64,000 bases of DNA from Nitrosospira multiformis (GTDB lineage Bacteria; Pseudomonadota; Gammaproteobacteria; Burkholderiales; Nitrosomonadaceae), in NCBI RefSeq assembly GCF_900111585.1, contig NZ_FOHI01000002.1, positions 451,320-515,319 of the forward strand, read 5' to 3'. Shown in pieces: positions 1-9,910 of the stretch; position 1 is the stretch's first letter; each line of letters starts with the position of its first letter. Under the pieces are notes generated by a model. The model saw only the letters and a list, made by a program, of their open reading frames with translations. It searched no databases and was not told the origin of the DNA. Position numbers and translations under genes: made by a program.

Positions 1-1
1 C

Positions 2-1057
2 CTGCGAATGATAGCCAATCCGGAAGATGACAACGCGCTACTGAGAATCGTCAACTTCCCGGCGCGTGGCATCGGCTTGCGGGGCTTGGAGCAATTGCAG
101 GATGAAGCCAGGCAACAGGGGGGAAGCCTCTGGGAAGCGATGCTGAAAAAATGCAGGGGCAGAGAACCCGCCACGTCAGGCTTGCTGAAATCCTCGGTGG
201 GAATGGGGGAGAATAAAGAGCCGGACAGGCCCAGAAGAGGCATCGAGGGCTTCGTTGTGCTGATCGAATCGATGCGGCAGGTTTGTGAAACTCTGCCGCT
301 CCCGGAAATCGTCGAACATATGCTGGAGCACAGCGGATTGATTAGGCATTACCAGGCCGAGCGCGAGGGTGCCGACCGGCTGGAGAATTTGAACGAGTTG
401 ATCACTGCGGCGACTGCCTTCGTGCACGAAGCCGAAGATGACGGCCTGGCCGTTTTTCTCAATCATGCTTCCCTGGAAGCAGGCGAGCACCAAGCCGGCG
501 GAGGGGAGGACGCCTTGCAGCTGATGACCGTGCACTCAGCCAAAGGACTGGAATTTCACAGCGTATTTCTAAGTGGTCTCGAAGAAGGTTTGTTTCCCCA
601 CGATAATAGCCGTAACGAGGCGGGGGGGCTGGAAGAGGAGCGGCGCCTGATGTACGTAGCCGTGACGCGCGCGAGGCGTCGCCTGTATTTGAGTTTTGCC
701 CAAAGCCGCATGTTGCATGGCCAGACTCGCTACAATATTCCCACTCGATTCATAGAGGAAATACCGCAGAGCGTGCTCAAGTGGCTGCAGCCCGTGCAGA
801 AGACAGCGCCTTGGCGACCGCAGCCGGTTTCTCCCACTCAAGAGGTTGCGCAGCGCCCCCCAATCCGGGAAATGGGAGTGAAGGAGGCGACGGCATCGCC
901 TTGGCGGGTGGGCCAGAACGTGGTTCACGCAAAGTTCGGAGCAGGAGTGATCGTCAACTGCGAAGGCCGCGGTGCCGATGCGCGGGTTGAAGTTAAATTC
1001 GGCCGCAATGGCAGCAAATGGTTGTTACTGGAATATGCAAAACTGACTGCATTGTAA
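2..1057 (+). CDS. uvrD: DNA helicase II (UvrD/PcrA type), C-terminal part, cut by window edge
   Basis: C-terminal ~350 residues of a superfamily 1A DNA helicase. The frame is already open at base 2, so the N-terminal ATP-binding domain lies left of the window. Visible are the 2B-domain piece RIVNFPARGIG, motif V (LMTVHSAKGLEF) and motif VI (YVAVTRARRRLYL), whose arginines contact ATP. The protein ends with a small Tudor-like domain (VVHAKFGAGVIV), as in UvrD and PcrA, which favours UvrD over Rep. UvrD unwinds DNA 3'-5' in nucleotide excision and mismatch repair. The following genes are on the opposite strand. Confidence 0.93.
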   Translation: MRMIANPEDDNALLRIVNFPARGIGLRGLEQLQDEARQQGGSLWEAMLKKCRGREPATSGLLKSSVGMGENKEPDRPRRGIEGFVVLIESMRQVCETLPLPEIVEHMLEHSGLIRHYQAEREGADRLENLNELITAATAFVHEAEDDGLAVFLNHASLEAGEHQAGGGEDALQLMTVHSAKGLEFHSVFLSGLEEGLFPHDNSRNEAGGLEEERRLMYVAVTRARRRLYLSFAQSRMLHGQTRYNIPTRFIEEIPQSVLKWLQPVQKTAPWRPQPVSPTQEVAQRPPIREMGVKEATASPWRVGQNVVHAKFGAGVIVNCEGRGADARVEVKFGRNGSKWLLLEYAKLTAL

Positions 1058-1159
1058 ACCCTGGGAGCCCGGGTGGCGGTGTGAGCTGGAAATGCTTTAC
1101 TTTTCGCGTCGCCGCACCGTTTCCGGTCGGGCAGTCCCCGCCAGGAATTCCCGGGAGAT

Positions 1160-1897
1160 TCATGCGCTTTCCGTAACATCCCCGGAATTTGCGGTTTCCT
1201 GAAAAATATCCATGTAGCTGGTGTAGATCGAAGCGAAAACGGTCGGGACCAGCACAAAAAATCCCAAGCCGTAAGGAATCATGGCGATTATCGTGAACGC
1301 CACGAGTACAATCAGGTAAATCTGGAATGCCACGATGTTTTTCACGCACGCCAAGAAGCTCGTTCGCATTGCTTCCACTGGAGGCATTTCATCGAATACC
1401 GCCAGCAGAGGCGCGAACCAGGTCGCCATCAGGAGAGGAATGGACAGGGTCAGCGCTACCAGGGAAGCGGATAACATATCCCCTGATACGTTTTTCAATT
1501 CGTTTTCATCGACCCGTTTTCCTTCCAGCAGCAGGCTCATCAGCACGTCGCCCCCGACCAGCATGAATATGCCGACGATGAGCACCTGACCTACCAGATA
1601 AATTCCTCCTATCGTAATCAGCGGTCCGGGGTTGCGAAAGCCCGCAAAGAGATGCGCTATTTCCAGTTGCCCTCCGCGTTCCAGCGTTCTGCAGCCGATC
1701 ATCAGTCCCGCCAGGAATACCGGCGAGAGCAACGTGAAAATGAATTGGCCCGCCGTTGGGATAAGTCCCAGGGTAGCCGCGATCAGCAGAAGGGTGGTGC
1801 AAAGAAGAATCCACACCATGGGGACTCTACGGAATAACTGAAAACCTTCCGCTATCCATTCCCATCCCCTTCTCCCGTCTACCTGCCTGATATCCAT
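1160..1897 (-). CDS. BPSS1780-type integral membrane protein of unknown function
   Basis: A 245-residue hydrophobic protein. After a short soluble start (MDIRQVDGRRGWEWI) come about six membrane segments, with the charged loop EGKRVDENELKN in the middle. The start at 1897 is chosen because GGAG lies 9 bases upstream and the N-terminus resembles the BPSS1780 family of beta-proteobacterial membrane proteins. The longer in-frame ATG at 1990 would overlap thrB and adds a basic, non-membrane tail. It lies just downstream of thrB on the same strand and may be co-transcribed. No biochemical role is known for the family. Confidence 0.7.
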   Translation of the reverse strand: MDIRQVDGRRGWEWIAEGFQLFRRVPMVWILLCTTLLLIAATLGLIPTAGQFIFTLLSPVFLAGLMIGCRTLERGGQLEIAHLFAGFRNPGPLITIGGIYLVGQVLIVGIFMLVGGDVLMSLLLEGKRVDENELKNVSGDMLSASLVALTLSIPLLMATWFAPLLAVFDEMPPVEAMRTSFLACVKNIVAFQIYLIVLVAFTIIAMIPYGLGFFVLVPTVFASIYTSYMDIFQETANSGDVTESA

Positions 1898-1949
1898 CTT
1901 GTTTTTCTCCGATAAACGTCTTCCATCCCGCCGGCTGTTCAACTGACGG

Positions 1950-2900
1950 TCAGATCCACACCTCGGCGAGCTTCGAGCGTGCTGCTGCATGGTTTTTCAG
2001 TATACGCATGAAGTGAGCAGGGTCCTTCACGTGGGTAAGTTCTCCGGCGCGCGGCAGGTGATAATCCTGCAGGCGTGAGAGCCAGAAGCGCAACGCACCG
2101 GCGCGCAGCATCACCGGCCAAGCATCACGCTCGGCCTCCAGCAGCGGCCGGGTGCGGTGATAGGCTCCGAGCAGCGATAAAGTCCGCTCCGGGTCCAATT
2201 CCGCATTTTCGTTGAGACACCAGTCGTTTGCGGTAATCGCCAGGTCGTATAGCAGCACATCGTTGCAGGCGAAGTAGAAATCGATCACTCCGCCCATTGC
2301 GCCATTGTTGAAAAGCACGTTGTCACGAAACAGGTCGGCGTGGATCACGCCGCGCGGAAGGCTTTCCGTTCGATGCGATGATTGAAAGCGTAATTCCTCC
2401 CCGAGAATCGCAACCTCGTCCTCTGAAAGAAACGCCATGACTTCCTGTGCCGCAGCTTTCCACCACCTGGGTCCTCGCAAATTCTCCATTTTTTCTGGAT
2501 AGGATAAGCCGGATAAATGCATGTTCGCCAGGAGTTCGCCAACCTCGGCGCAGTGCGCTGCCGTGGGAGATTCCTGCGACTTCCCGGGAAGGCAGGTGAC
2601 AATGCTCGCCGGCTTGCCGTTGAGCTCTCCCAGGAATTTATTGGCGAGATCCGCCACGGGGCTGGGGCAGGGAAGGCCGTGGCGCGCCAGATAGGCCATC
2701 AGGTTCAAATAGTAGGGCAGTTCCGCCGAAGTCAGTTTCTCAAATAGTGTCAGAACATATTTGCCGTGGCTGGTGGTGACAAAATAATTCGTATTTTCAA
2801 TCCCGGAAGAAATGCCCTGCAGATTGATCAGTTTGCCGACGGAATAATTTCTCAGCCACGCGGAAAGCTGCTCATGGGTAACTATGGTGAAGACAGACAT
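1950..2900 (-). CDS. thrB: Homoserine kinase
   Basis: Phosphorylates L-homoserine with ATP, the committed step towards threonine. The 316-residue protein is the aminoglycoside-phosphotransferase-fold homoserine kinase typical of beta- and alpha-proteobacteria, not the GHMP-type ThrB of E. coli. Visible are the N-terminal [15 protein letters not shown], the nucleotide loop around [13 protein letters not shown], the catalytic segment [13 protein letters not shown] (HxDxxxxN) and the metal-binding IDFYFAC. Length is normal for the family. DUF2782 follows upstream on the same strand at 2958, an arrangement often seen next to polA in this group. Confidence 0.95.
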   Translation of the reverse strand: MSVFTIVTHEQLSAWLRNYSVGKLINLQGISSGIENTNYFVTTSHGKYVLTLFEKLTSAELPYYLNLMAYLARHGLPCPSPVADLANKFLGELNGKPASIVTCLPGKSQESPTAAHCAEVGELLANMHLSGLSYPEKMENLRGPRWWKAAAQEVMAFLSEDEVAILGEELRFQSSHRTESLPRGVIHADLFRDNVLFNNGAMGGVIDFYFACNDVLLYDLAITANDWCLNENAELDPERTLSLLGAYHRTRPLLEAERDAWPVMLRAGALRFWLSRLQDYHLPRAGELTHVKDPAHFMRILKNHAAARSKLAEVWI

Positions 2901-2957
2901 GGAGCAGGAAAGTAAGGCAGAAGCAGTTTAATCAGGCGCAATGGCTGTCCTGGAAAA

Positions 2958-3323
2958 TCAGAACTCGCGTATCACCCACATGGGAGGGCGAATACGCTGA
3001 TCCAGACCGCCTGTATCGTGGGTGGAAAAAGTGCCATCGCCGCGATTGTCGATCAGGTAATACGGAAGCCCTATGCGCGGTATGACCTTGATCATGTAGA
3101 GGCGTCCATTGAGGCGATATTCCTCGATCTGGTCCTCTCCGCGCTTGGTGATGGTAACCTGCGGCTCAAGCGATTCTTCCTCGTCTTCGATACCGGCCGA
3201 AGGCAACGATAATTCCGGGGGTTCCGGCACTTCCGGTATGGGTCGCAAATCCTTGGGCTGATTGGATTGCGCCGCCGCTGGTAGTACAGAACTCAATAAC
3301 AATGCAACAACGATACGACGCAT
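2958..3323 (-). CDS. DUF2782 family periplasmic protein
   Basis: A 121-residue protein with a clear cleavable signal peptide (MRRIVVALLLSSVLPAAAQS), a proline-rich linker and a C-terminal conserved block (RLYMIKVIPRIGLPYYLID) that is the hallmark of DUF2782. It is therefore probably periplasmic. The family is widespread in beta- and gamma-proteobacteria, commonly next to polA and homoserine kinase as here, but has no assigned function. It is 57 bases upstream of thrB on the same strand and probably in one transcript. Confidence 0.85.
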   Translation of the reverse strand: MRRIVVALLLSSVLPAAAQSNQPKDLRPIPEVPEPPELSLPSAGIEDEEESLEPQVTITKRGEDQIEEYRLNGRLYMIKVIPRIGLPYYLIDNRGDGTFSTHDTGGLDQRIRPPMWVIREF

Positions 3324-3378
3324 GGCGCCTCCCGGCGGGTCATGTCAATACACCATTCTATCCGAAATGCCCTGGCTG

Positions 3379-4107
3379 TTATAGATTGAGTTGAATTTCC
3401 CGTTCCGCGATGGAAGGCTCGAAGCCGCGCGTCTCGTAATACTTGAATATCGCCTCCACCACCTCTGCCGGCTCGTCGATTACCTGGATCAGATCCATAT
3501 CTTCAGGGGCGATCATGCCCTCCGCGACGAGTACATTCTGCAGCCACTCGAGCATGCCGCGCCAGAAATCCGAACGAACCAGGATAATGGGCATTCTGCG
3601 CGTCTTCCCGGTCTGGACCAGTGTCAGCGCTTCCATCAGTTCATCCAGTGTGCCGAACCCGCCGGGGAGCACTACATAGGCTGTCGCGAGTTTGACGAAC
3701 ATGTATTTGCGCGCAAAAAAATGGCGAAACGTCTGGCTGACGTCCTGATAAACATTCCGGTGCTGCTCGTGCGGCAGCTGGATATTCAGTCCGATACTGG
3801 GGGACTCGCCATAATAGGCCCCCTTGTTCGCGGCTTCCATGATCCCCGGACCCCCACCGGAAATGACGGAAAAGCCTGCGTCAGAGAGTTGCCGCGCAAT
3901 CTGCTCGGTTAACTCATAGTAGGGATGATCAGGGAGGGTGCGGGCACTGCCGAAAATACTGACCGCGGGCATGACGGAATGGAGACGCTCCGTTGCCTCG
4001 ACAAATTCTGCCATAATCCCGAACACGCGCCAGGATTCACGTCCTGACCATGCCTTCTCCTGGAAATCGTTTGTCATGGTACGGGCTGCTTTGTTTTTCA
4101 GGCTCAT
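3379..4107 (-). CDS. LOG-family Rossmann-fold protein (TIGR00730)
   Basis: A 242-residue LOG-type protein. It contains the two signatures of nucleoside 5'-monophosphate phosphoribohydrolases: GGGPGIMEAANKGA (about residues 80-95) and PGGFGTLDELMEAL (about residues 145-160). Members cleave cytokinin riboside monophosphates or other nucleotides such as AMP; the substrate here cannot be read from sequence. The ATG at 4107 is used; a second in-frame ATG lies at 4074. The gene is divergent from polA, with only 21 bases between the starts, so promoters must overlap. Confidence 0.88.
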   Translation of the reverse strand: MSLKNKAARTMTNDFQEKAWSGRESWRVFGIMAEFVEATERLHSVMPAVSIFGSARTLPDHPYYELTEQIARQLSDAGFSVISGGGPGIMEAANKGAYYGESPSIGLNIQLPHEQHRNVYQDVSQTFRHFFARKYMFVKLATAYVVLPGGFGTLDELMEALTLVQTGKTRRMPIILVRSDFWRGMLEWLQNVLVAEGMIAPEDMDLIQVIDEPAEVVEAIFKYYETRGFEPSIAEREIQLNL

Positions 4108-4128
4108 CGGAAAACCTTTGGAAGTTAA

Positions 4129-6846
4129 ATGAAAACACTACTGCTGGTCGATGGTTCATCTTATCTGTATCGCGCTTTTCACGCGCTGCCCGATTTCCGC
4201 AACCGCAATAACGAGCCGACCGGTGCAGTCTATGGCGTGCTGAATATGCTGCGCCGCTTGCACAAGGATTATCAGGCCGATTATAGCGCTTGCGTATTTG
4301 ATGCAAAAGGCAAGACTTTCCGCGATGAGCTCTACGCCGAGTACAAGGCGAACCGGCCGCCCATGCCCGACGAGCTTGCCGCCCAGATTGCGCCGCTCGT
4401 GGAATGCATAAATGCGATGGGATGGCCGATGCTTTCTGTGGAAGGAGTAGAGGCGGATGATGTGATCGGCACGCTGGTGAAACAGGCGGAATGCGAGAAC
4501 ATGCGCTGCATCATTTCGACCGGCGACAAAGACATTGCGCAACTGGTGAACCCGCAGGTGACCCTCGTCAATACCATGACGAATGAAATGCTTGATGAAG
4601 CCGGTGTGCTCGGACGTTTCGGCGTACCCCCGGAACGCATGCTCGACTATCTGGCGCTGGTGGGCGACGCGGTTGACAATATCCCCGGCGTGGCGAAGGT
4701 GGGACCAAAAACCGCGGTGAAGTGGCTCAATCAATATGGGACACTCGACAACCTGCTTGTCCACGCTGGCGAAATAGGCGGGGTAGTAGGGGAGAATCTG
4801 CGCAATGCCCTGGACTGGTTGAGCAGATCGCGGCAACTGCTCTCCATCAAGTGCGACGTTTCGTTGCCAGTCAGCCTGCATGATCTCGGACCCCAGCCCC
4901 CGGACACGATAAAGCTCGCGGAGTTGTACGAGCGGCTGGATTTCAAGAGCTGGTTGCGCGAACTGCAACAGGAATCCCAGGCGGAAGGAGGCGCTGATGC
5001 GCTTTCTGCGGATTCAGCCCAGGCAGGCTCGAGTCTGGTGCAGGCCGATTATCAGGCCATTCTTACCCCGGAGCAACTTGATGAGTGGATGATGCGAATC
5101 GCCGCGGCGCCGCTCGTTTCACTCGACACCGAAACGACCGGGCTTGATCCGATGCGCGCCGAGCTGGTGGGTATCTCGTTTTCCGTGGAACCGCATCACG
5201 GGGGCTATATACCGCTGGGACATCGTTATACCGGGGCCCCCAGCCAGTTGCCGCTCGACTTTGTACTCGAAAAGCTCAAACCCTGGCTGACGGACCCCTC
5301 CGCCCCCAAACTGGGGCAGAACCTGAAGTTTGACAGGCACGTGTTCGCCAATCACGGCATCGGGTTGAAAGGAATCGTTCACGACACGCTGCTGCAATCC
5401 TATGTCTTCGAATCCCATCGCCCGCACGATATGGACAACCTTGCGCTGCGGCATCTGGGCATCAAAACCATCACCTATGATGAAGTTACCGGCAAGGGAG
5501 CTGCCCGAATAGGTTTCGAGCAGGTGGATATCGAACGCGCTGCGCAATATGCAGCCGAGGATGCGGATATCACGCTGCAGCTGCACCAGCATCTGTATGC
5601 TGAAATTGACAACGATGCAAAGCTCGACCATATCTACCGCACACTGGAAATGCCCGTGATGGATGTCTTGTTCGAGATGGAGCGCAACGGCGTGCTGCTG
5701 GATCTCAAATTGCTGGAAACGCAAAGCCGTGAGCTCGGCGAGAAAATGCTGGCGCTGGAGGAGCGCGCCTGCACTATTGCCGGACTGCCATTCAACCTGA
5801 ATTCACCCAAACAGATTCAGGAAATCCTGTTTGACAGACTCAAGCTGCCTGTCATGAAAAAAACGCCGAGCGGCGTTCCTTCCACGGACGAAGATGTGCT
5901 GCAAAAGCTCGCACTCGATTATCCGCTCGCCAGGGCTCTGCTGGATTATCGCGGTCTTGCCAAACTCAAGTCGACTTACACCGACAAACTGCCGCGCATG
6001 GTGCATCCCGTTACTGGAAGAGTGCACACCAATTATGCTCAGGCTGTCGCGGTGACGGGCAGGCTCGCCAGTAACGAACCGAACCTGCAGAACATACCCA
6101 TTCGCACTGCCGAAGGGCGGCGTATCCGCGAAGCATTCATTGCCCCGAGCGGATACAGGATCATTTCCGCGGATTATTCACAGATCGAATTACGCATCAT
6201 GGCGCACATTTCACAGGATGCCGGACTGCTCAAGGCCTTTGCACAAGGGGAAGATATCCATCGCGCCACGGGGTCCGAGATATTCGGCGTTCCCCTGGAA
6301 ACAGTGAGCAGCGAACAGCGCAGGTACGCAAAGATCATCAATTTCGGCCTGATTTACGGCATGTCGGAATTCGGGCTCTCGACGCAACTCGGCATTGAGC
6401 GGGCCGCGGCCAGAACCTATATGGACCGCTATTTTTCCCGCTATCCAGGAGTGGCGGACTACATGCAGCGGACACGAAAAACTGCAAGGGAAAACCGCTA
6501 TGTGGAGACCGTTTTCGGGCGGCGGCTGTGGCTGTCGGAGATCAACAGTTCCAACGGCATGCGCCGCCAGGCGGCGGAACGCGCTGCCATCAATGCGCCC
6601 ATGCAGGGTACTGCCGCGGATATCATCAAGCTCGCGATGATAGAAGTGCATGGCTGGCTGCGGCGGCATAACCTGCGCAGCAAACTCATCATGCAGGTCC
6701 ATGACGAACTGGTATTGGAGGTGCCGGAAAATGAAATCGAGACGATAAAGCGCGAGCTGCCGCTGCTCATGGGCAATGTGGCGCAACTTCAGGTGCCGTT
6801 ATTGGTGGAAGTAGGCATCGGACCAAATTGGGAGCAGGCGCATTGA
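4129..6846 (+). CDS. polA: DNA polymerase I
   Basis: A 905-residue three-domain polymerase used in Okazaki fragment processing and gap-filling repair. The N-terminal 5'-3' exonuclease starts MKTLLLVDGSSYLYRAFHAL and carries the acidic cluster GVEADDVIGTL. The 3'-5' proofreading domain keeps its metal-binding DTETTGLDP, so proofreading should be active. The polymerase domain has motif A (SADYSQIELRIMAH), the fingers helix (RRYAKIINFGLIYG) and motif C (QVHDELVLE). Length and all catalytic motifs are normal. It is divergent from the LOG gene and followed by its own downstream promoter region before rpsP. Confidence 0.98.
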   Translation: MKTLLLVDGSSYLYRAFHALPDFRNRNNEPTGAVYGVLNMLRRLHKDYQADYSACVFDAKGKTFRDELYAEYKANRPPMPDELAAQIAPLVECINAMGWPMLSVEGVEADDVIGTLVKQAECENMRCIISTGDKDIAQLVNPQVTLVNTMTNEMLDEAGVLGRFGVPPERMLDYLALVGDAVDNIPGVAKVGPKTAVKWLNQYGTLDNLLVHAGEIGGVVGENLRNALDWLSRSRQLLSIKCDVSLPVSLHDLGPQPPDTIKLAELYERLDFKSWLRELQQESQAEGGADALSADSAQAGSSLVQADYQAILTPEQLDEWMMRIAAAPLVSLDTETTGLDPMRAELVGISFSVEPHHGGYIPLGHRYTGAPSQLPLDFVLEKLKPWLTDPSAPKLGQNLKFDRHVFANHGIGLKGIVHDTLLQSYVFESHRPHDMDNLALRHLGIKTITYDEVTGKGAARIGFEQVDIERAAQYAAEDADITLQLHQHLYAEIDNDAKLDHIYRTLEMPVMDVLFEMERNGVLLDLKLLETQSRELGEKMLALEERACTIAGLPFNLNSPKQIQEILFDRLKLPVMKKTPSGVPSTDEDVLQKLALDYPLARALLDYRGLAKLKSTYTDKLPRMVHPVTGRVHTNYAQAVAVTGRLASNEPNLQNIPIRTAEGRRIREAFIAPSGYRIISADYSQIELRIMAHISQDAGLLKAFAQGEDIHRATGSEIFGVPLETVSSEQRRYAKIINFGLIYGMSEFGLSTQLGIERAAARTYMDRYFSRYPGVADYMQRTRKTARENRYVETVFGRRLWLSEINSSNGMRRQAAERAAINAPMQGTAADIIKLAMIEVHGWLRRHNLRSKLIMQVHDELVLEVPENEIETIKRELPLLMGNVAQLQVPLLVEVGIGPNWEQAH

Positions 6847-6885
6847 ACACAGGGGTGAAAAGAGCGGGAAGGGGAGAAGTATCGC

Positions 6886-6915
6886 TTGCTAAATTGCTGA
6901 AAATTGCCGTAAAAT
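6886..6915 (+). promoter_or_regulatory. Predicted sigma-70 promoter for the rpsP operon
   Basis: TTGCTA (6886-6891) and TAAAAT (6910-6915) are separated by 18 bases and end 39 bases before the rpsP start. Both hexamers resemble the housekeeping consensus, and the interval between polA and rpsP is otherwise non-coding. The position suggests it drives rpsP-rimM-trmD-rplS. Confidence 0.55.
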
Positions 6916-6954
6916 CACACCCTTTTCGATTTTGGACCTCCATAGGCAATTTAC

Positions 6955-7218
6955 ATGGTCATTATTCGACTGGCGCGAGGCGGCGCAAAAAAACGCCCGT
7001 TTTTCAATATGGTCGTAGCAGATTCACGCAATGCGCGTGATGGCAAGTTTATCGAGCGCGTCGGTTTTTATAACCCGCGCGCAGCCGAGGGTGAGGAATC
7101 GCTTCGCGTCAAGCTGGATCGCGTCACCTATTGGCAATCAAAAGGTGCGCAACCGTCAGATACCGTGAAAAAGCTGATCAAGCAGTTTGGTTCCACGCAA
7201 GAAGTCGCAGGAAGCTGA
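6955..7218 (+). CDS. rpsP: 30S ribosomal protein S16
   Basis: An 87-residue small-subunit protein needed for 30S assembly. The N-terminus [20 protein letters not shown] is the highly conserved S16 signature, and RVGFYNPRA lies in the expected position. It is the first gene of the conserved rpsP-rimM-trmD-rplS operon, which couples ribosomal proteins to 30S maturation and tRNA modification. Confidence 0.98.
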   Translation: MVIIRLARGGAKKRPFFNMVVADSRNARDGKFIERVGFYNPRAAEGEESLRVKLDRVTYWQSKGAQPSDTVKKLIKQFGSTQEVAGS

Positions 7219-7240
7219 ACCAGGCCAATCCGCCGAACCA

Positions 7241-7747
7241 ATGGTGATAATGGGCCGCGTTGCCGGTCCATATGCGGTAGCAGGCTGGATCAAGGTTTTT
7301 CCCTATACTGAATATGTGGATGGCTTGCTGGATTACCCGGACTGGTGGCTGGGCAGTGAGGGCGGCAAATGGCACAAATTCAAAGTGATCGAGGGCGGGG
7401 TTCATGGGAAGGTATTGCTGGCTTCACTTGAACGATGTGCCGATCGTGATGCGGCTGCGCGACTGAAGGGACTGAAGATCGCCATTCCTCGCAGGCTGTT
7501 GCCGGCATTGCCGGAGAGCGGCGAGGAAGGTTATTACTGGTCGGATCTCGTCGGGCTTGCAGTCATCAACTTGCAGGGTGAGGCGCTGGGTAAGGTGGCA
7601 GGACTGCTGGAAACCGGAGCGAACGATGTGCTTCAGGTGCAAAACCCGGGAGAAACCGAAAGACTGATACCTTTCATTGACCAGGTGATCATTAAAGTCG
7701 ATCTGGCAGCGGGTCGGATTACGGTGAATTGGGGGCTGGACTACTGA
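7241..7747 (+). CDS. rimM: 16S rRNA processing protein RimM
   Basis: Assembly factor for the 30S head that binds S19. The 168-residue form begins [19 protein letters not shown], matching the family N-terminus, followed by the RimM barrel and the PRC-barrel-like part ([11 protein letters not shown]). The frame stays open upstream to a TTG at 7187 inside rpsP, giving an 18-residue hydrophilic extension. I preferred the ATG at 7241 because conserved sequence starts there, though no strong ribosome binding site precedes it. The second gene of the operon. Confidence 0.93.
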   Translation: MVIMGRVAGPYAVAGWIKVFPYTEYVDGLLDYPDWWLGSEGGKWHKFKVIEGGVHGKVLLASLERCADRDAAARLKGLKIAIPRRLLPALPESGEEGYYWSDLVGLAVINLQGEALGKVAGLLETGANDVLQVQNPGETERLIPFIDQVIIKVDLAAGRITVNWGLDY

Positions 7748-7749
7748 TT

Positions 7750-8520
7750 ATGACGTTCGATTTCGACGTTATCACCCTGTTCCCCGAAATGTTCAACGCT
7801 GTAACCAGGTACGGAGTAACCGGGCGGGCGAATGAAAATGCCATTTATCGCCTGTATACATGGAATCCGCGGGAATTTACCGAGGACAATTATCGCAGGG
7901 TGGACGACCGGCCCTACGGGGGCGGACCTGGCATGGTAATGCTGGCGGAGCCCCTGGAAAAAGCGATAACTGCTGCCAGGGAAAGGCAAAGAGCCTGTGG
8001 TATCAGCAGCACGAAAGTAATTTATCTGTCACCTCAGGGAAGACCCCTGAACCAGAACATGGTGACGGAATTGAGCGAATTATCCGCATTGGTGCTGCTG
8101 GCAGGCCGTTATGAAGGAGTGGATGAGCGGCTGATCGAACGTCAGGTGGACTATGAGATTTCCATCGGGGATTATGTCGTATCCGGCGGTGAACTGGCGT
8201 CGATGGTGCTCATGGATTGTCTGGTGCGGCAGTTGCCCGGCGTATTGGGAGATCCGGAATCCGCGAATCAGGATTCCTTTACAGCAGGTTTGCTGGATTT
8301 TCCCCACTACACCCGGCCGGAGGTCTATCGGGGAAGCGTAGTGCCCGAGGTCTTATTGTCCGGAAATCACGCCAGGATTGAACGCTGGCGGCTACAGCAG
8401 TCCCTGGGAAGAACATGGTTGCGGCGGCCCGACCTGCTGGCATTGAAAATGGAGAAAGGCCTCACCGCGGAAGAGCGGAAATTGTTGGAAGAATTCCAGC
8501 ACGCATACGAAGCGAATTGA
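7750..8520 (+). CDS. trmD: tRNA (guanine-37-N1)-methyltransferase
   Basis: Methylates G37 of tRNAs reading CNN codons, preventing +1 frameshifting. The 256-residue SPOUT-class enzyme starts [15 protein letters not shown] and contains [13 protein letters not shown], the trefoil-knot segment [14 protein letters not shown] and [13 protein letters not shown], which form the S-adenosylmethionine pocket. The start follows the rimM stop by two bases, so translational coupling is likely. Confidence 0.97.
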   Translation: MTFDFDVITLFPEMFNAVTRYGVTGRANENAIYRLYTWNPREFTEDNYRRVDDRPYGGGPGMVMLAEPLEKAITAARERQRACGISSTKVIYLSPQGRPLNQNMVTELSELSALVLLAGRYEGVDERLIERQVDYEISIGDYVVSGGELASMVLMDCLVRQLPGVLGDPESANQDSFTAGLLDFPHYTRPEVYRGSVVPEVLLSGNHARIERWRLQQSLGRTWLRRPDLLALKMEKGLTAEERKLLEEFQHAYEAN

Positions 8521-8574
8521 GTGCCAAATTGGAAGTTACCGAAACGCAAGGAATATAAGGCAAGGAGTCACGAA

Positions 8575-8982
8575 ATGAATCTGATCGAGCAACTTGAAAG
8601 CGAAGAAATCAGCCGCCTGGGCAAGACAATTCCCGATTTTGCCCCTGGAGATACGGTTGTCGTCAACGTCAAGGTGGTGGAAGGGGAGCGAAAACGCATT
8701 CAGGCGTACGAGGGTACCGTCATTGCCAAGCGTAACCGTGGTCTCAATTCTGCCTTTACCGTGCGCAAGGTATCCAGCGGGGAGGGAGTGGAAAGGACTT
8801 TTCAGACATATTCTCCCCTGATTGCGAGCATAGAGATCAAACGCCGGGGGGCAGTGCGTCGCGCCAAGCTTTATTATCTCCGCGATCGTTCCGGCAAATC
8901 TGCTCGCATTCGCGAAAAACTGCCGGCTCGCGCTTCAGCCAGGAAGGCTGAAAACGGAACGCAAAAGACCGAGCAGGCTTAA
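8575..8982 (+). CDS. rplS: 50S ribosomal protein L19
   Basis: A 135-residue large-subunit protein at the 30S-50S interface. It begins [17 protein letters not shown], with AGGAG about 8 bases upstream (8562-8568). The longer frame from 8521 is rejected because the family starts here. The conserved block [16 protein letters not shown] and [14 protein letters not shown] are visible. The C-terminal basic tail (about residues 115-135) is slightly longer than usual. Last gene of the operon, followed by two hairpins. Confidence 0.97.
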   Translation: MNLIEQLESEEISRLGKTIPDFAPGDTVVVNVKVVEGERKRIQAYEGTVIAKRNRGLNSAFTVRKVSSGEGVERTFQTYSPLIASIEIKRRGAVRRAKLYYLRDRSGKSARIREKLPARASARKAENGTQKTEQA

Positions 8983-8987
8983 ACATT

Positions 8988-9008
8988 AAGCCGGTATTAA
9001 GCCGGCTT
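8988..9008 (+). terminator. Hairpin just after rplS
   Basis: AAGCCGG (8988-8994) and CCGGCTT (9002-9008) form a 7-bp stem with a 7-base loop, starting 6 bases after the rplS stop codon. A U-tract is lacking, so it may be a weak terminator or a 3'-end stabilising hairpin. Confidence 0.45.
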
Positions 9009-9016
9009 TAAGCTTC

Positions 9017-9050
9017 AAGGAACCGCTGAGCAGATCTCCAACGGTTCCTT
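9017..9050 (+). repeat. Inverted repeat related to the ends of the 46971-47391 element
   Basis: AAGGAACCG (9017-9025) pairs with CGGTTCCTT (9042-9050). The left arm and loop (from 9019, GGAACCGCTGAGCAGATCTC) closely match the inverted-repeat end found at 46971 (GGAACCGCTGAACAAATCCT). It may be a solo end of that element that now also serves as a terminator-like hairpin behind rplS. Confidence 0.45.
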
Positions 9051-9316
9051 TCTCCACAGGTGCTCACGGAACGACTTGTACGAGGTTACTCTCGTTCATG
9101 CTCTTGTGCGCTAGGCACGTTCGTCACTCGGCGCCTCGTCATTCAGGATTGATCCAGAACCCGGCAAAGGTAGCGAAGGTAAGAGACAGAAGAGACAGCC
9201 AAGACAGGATACGCTCGAGTGCCGCAATCAGCGAATTTCGGCCATCAAATTCAGACCATGTCATGGGGTTAAGGCTTCAGCCCTAACCCCTAGTCCCACT
9301 TTTCGCCTCCCAGCGC
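9051..9316. other. Non-coding interval between convergent rplS and cytochrome c genes
   Basis: No supportable gene. It contains one near-perfect palindrome at 9265-9290 (GGGGTTA, GGCT, AGCC, TAACCCC arms), which could act as a bidirectional terminator between the converging transcripts although neither side has a clear T-run. Confidence 0.5.
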
Positions 9317-9910
9317 TTAATTCTGCTTTGGCTGTGGCTTGTTTTCGATTTCCTTGTGCCAGATATCATAAACCTCATCGGGCCAGAGCGATTTGATCCA
9401 GACGATCACGTCCCCGATCTGCTGGTTTGTCAGTTTTTCCTTCCAGGCAGGCATGGCGCCATCCACGCTGCCATCCTGAATCATTTTTTCCAACGTTTCC
9501 GTTGAGTGATGCCAGGCGTGAGCGCTGCCATCCAATGGCGGCGGAGGATACCGGCCATCCGGTCCCGGGGTACGCCAACCCGATGTAGCTTCACCGTTCG
9601 GTCCGTGACAACTTGCACAATTCTTTCTATAAATCTCTTCGCCGCGCTTGATTCTTTCCGGCGCCAGCTTGCGTGCGGCGAGGTTTTTAGGCTGCTCCAC
9701 CTGAGCAGCGGCAGGTGGGGTTGGTTCAGCCGGAACCGTACTGGACCCGGCAGCAGGAGGTGCGGAAAGTGCGGGCGGCGTCTCGGATGGCGCGGTCTCC
9801 GTGGCGGAAGGCGGTGTGGTTGAGGATGGCGCGGCGAGCTGCTTCGGCTCGCCGCATCCCGCGATCAGTCCAATCGTCATGCTTGCCAGGAGCAATACCC
9901 GCATATTCAT
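9317..9910 (-). CDS. Cytochrome c lipoprotein (single haem)
   Basis: A 197-residue mono-haem class I cytochrome c. The N-terminus MNMRVLLLASMTIGLIAGCG is a lipoprotein signal with lipobox LIAGC. A long Pro/Ala/Ser-rich linker (about residues 25-75) follows, then the haem site CASCH and a probable distal methionine in DGAMPAWKEKL. It should be a membrane-tethered periplasmic electron carrier. The start was moved in from 10033 so that the signal peptide is N-terminal. It is the last of three same-strand genes (cupredoxin, DUF411, cytochrome c), which suggests a copper- or redox-related role. A precise partner cannot be named. Confidence 0.85.
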   Translation of the reverse strand: MNMRVLLLASMTIGLIAGCGEPKQLAAPSSTTPPSATETAPSETPPALSAPPAAGSSTVPAEPTPPAAAQVEQPKNLAARKLAPERIKRGEEIYRKNCASCHGPNGEATSGWRTPGPDGRYPPPPLDGSAHAWHHSTETLEKMIQDGSVDGAMPAWKEKLTNQQIGDVIVWIKSLWPDEVYDIWHKEIENKPQPKQN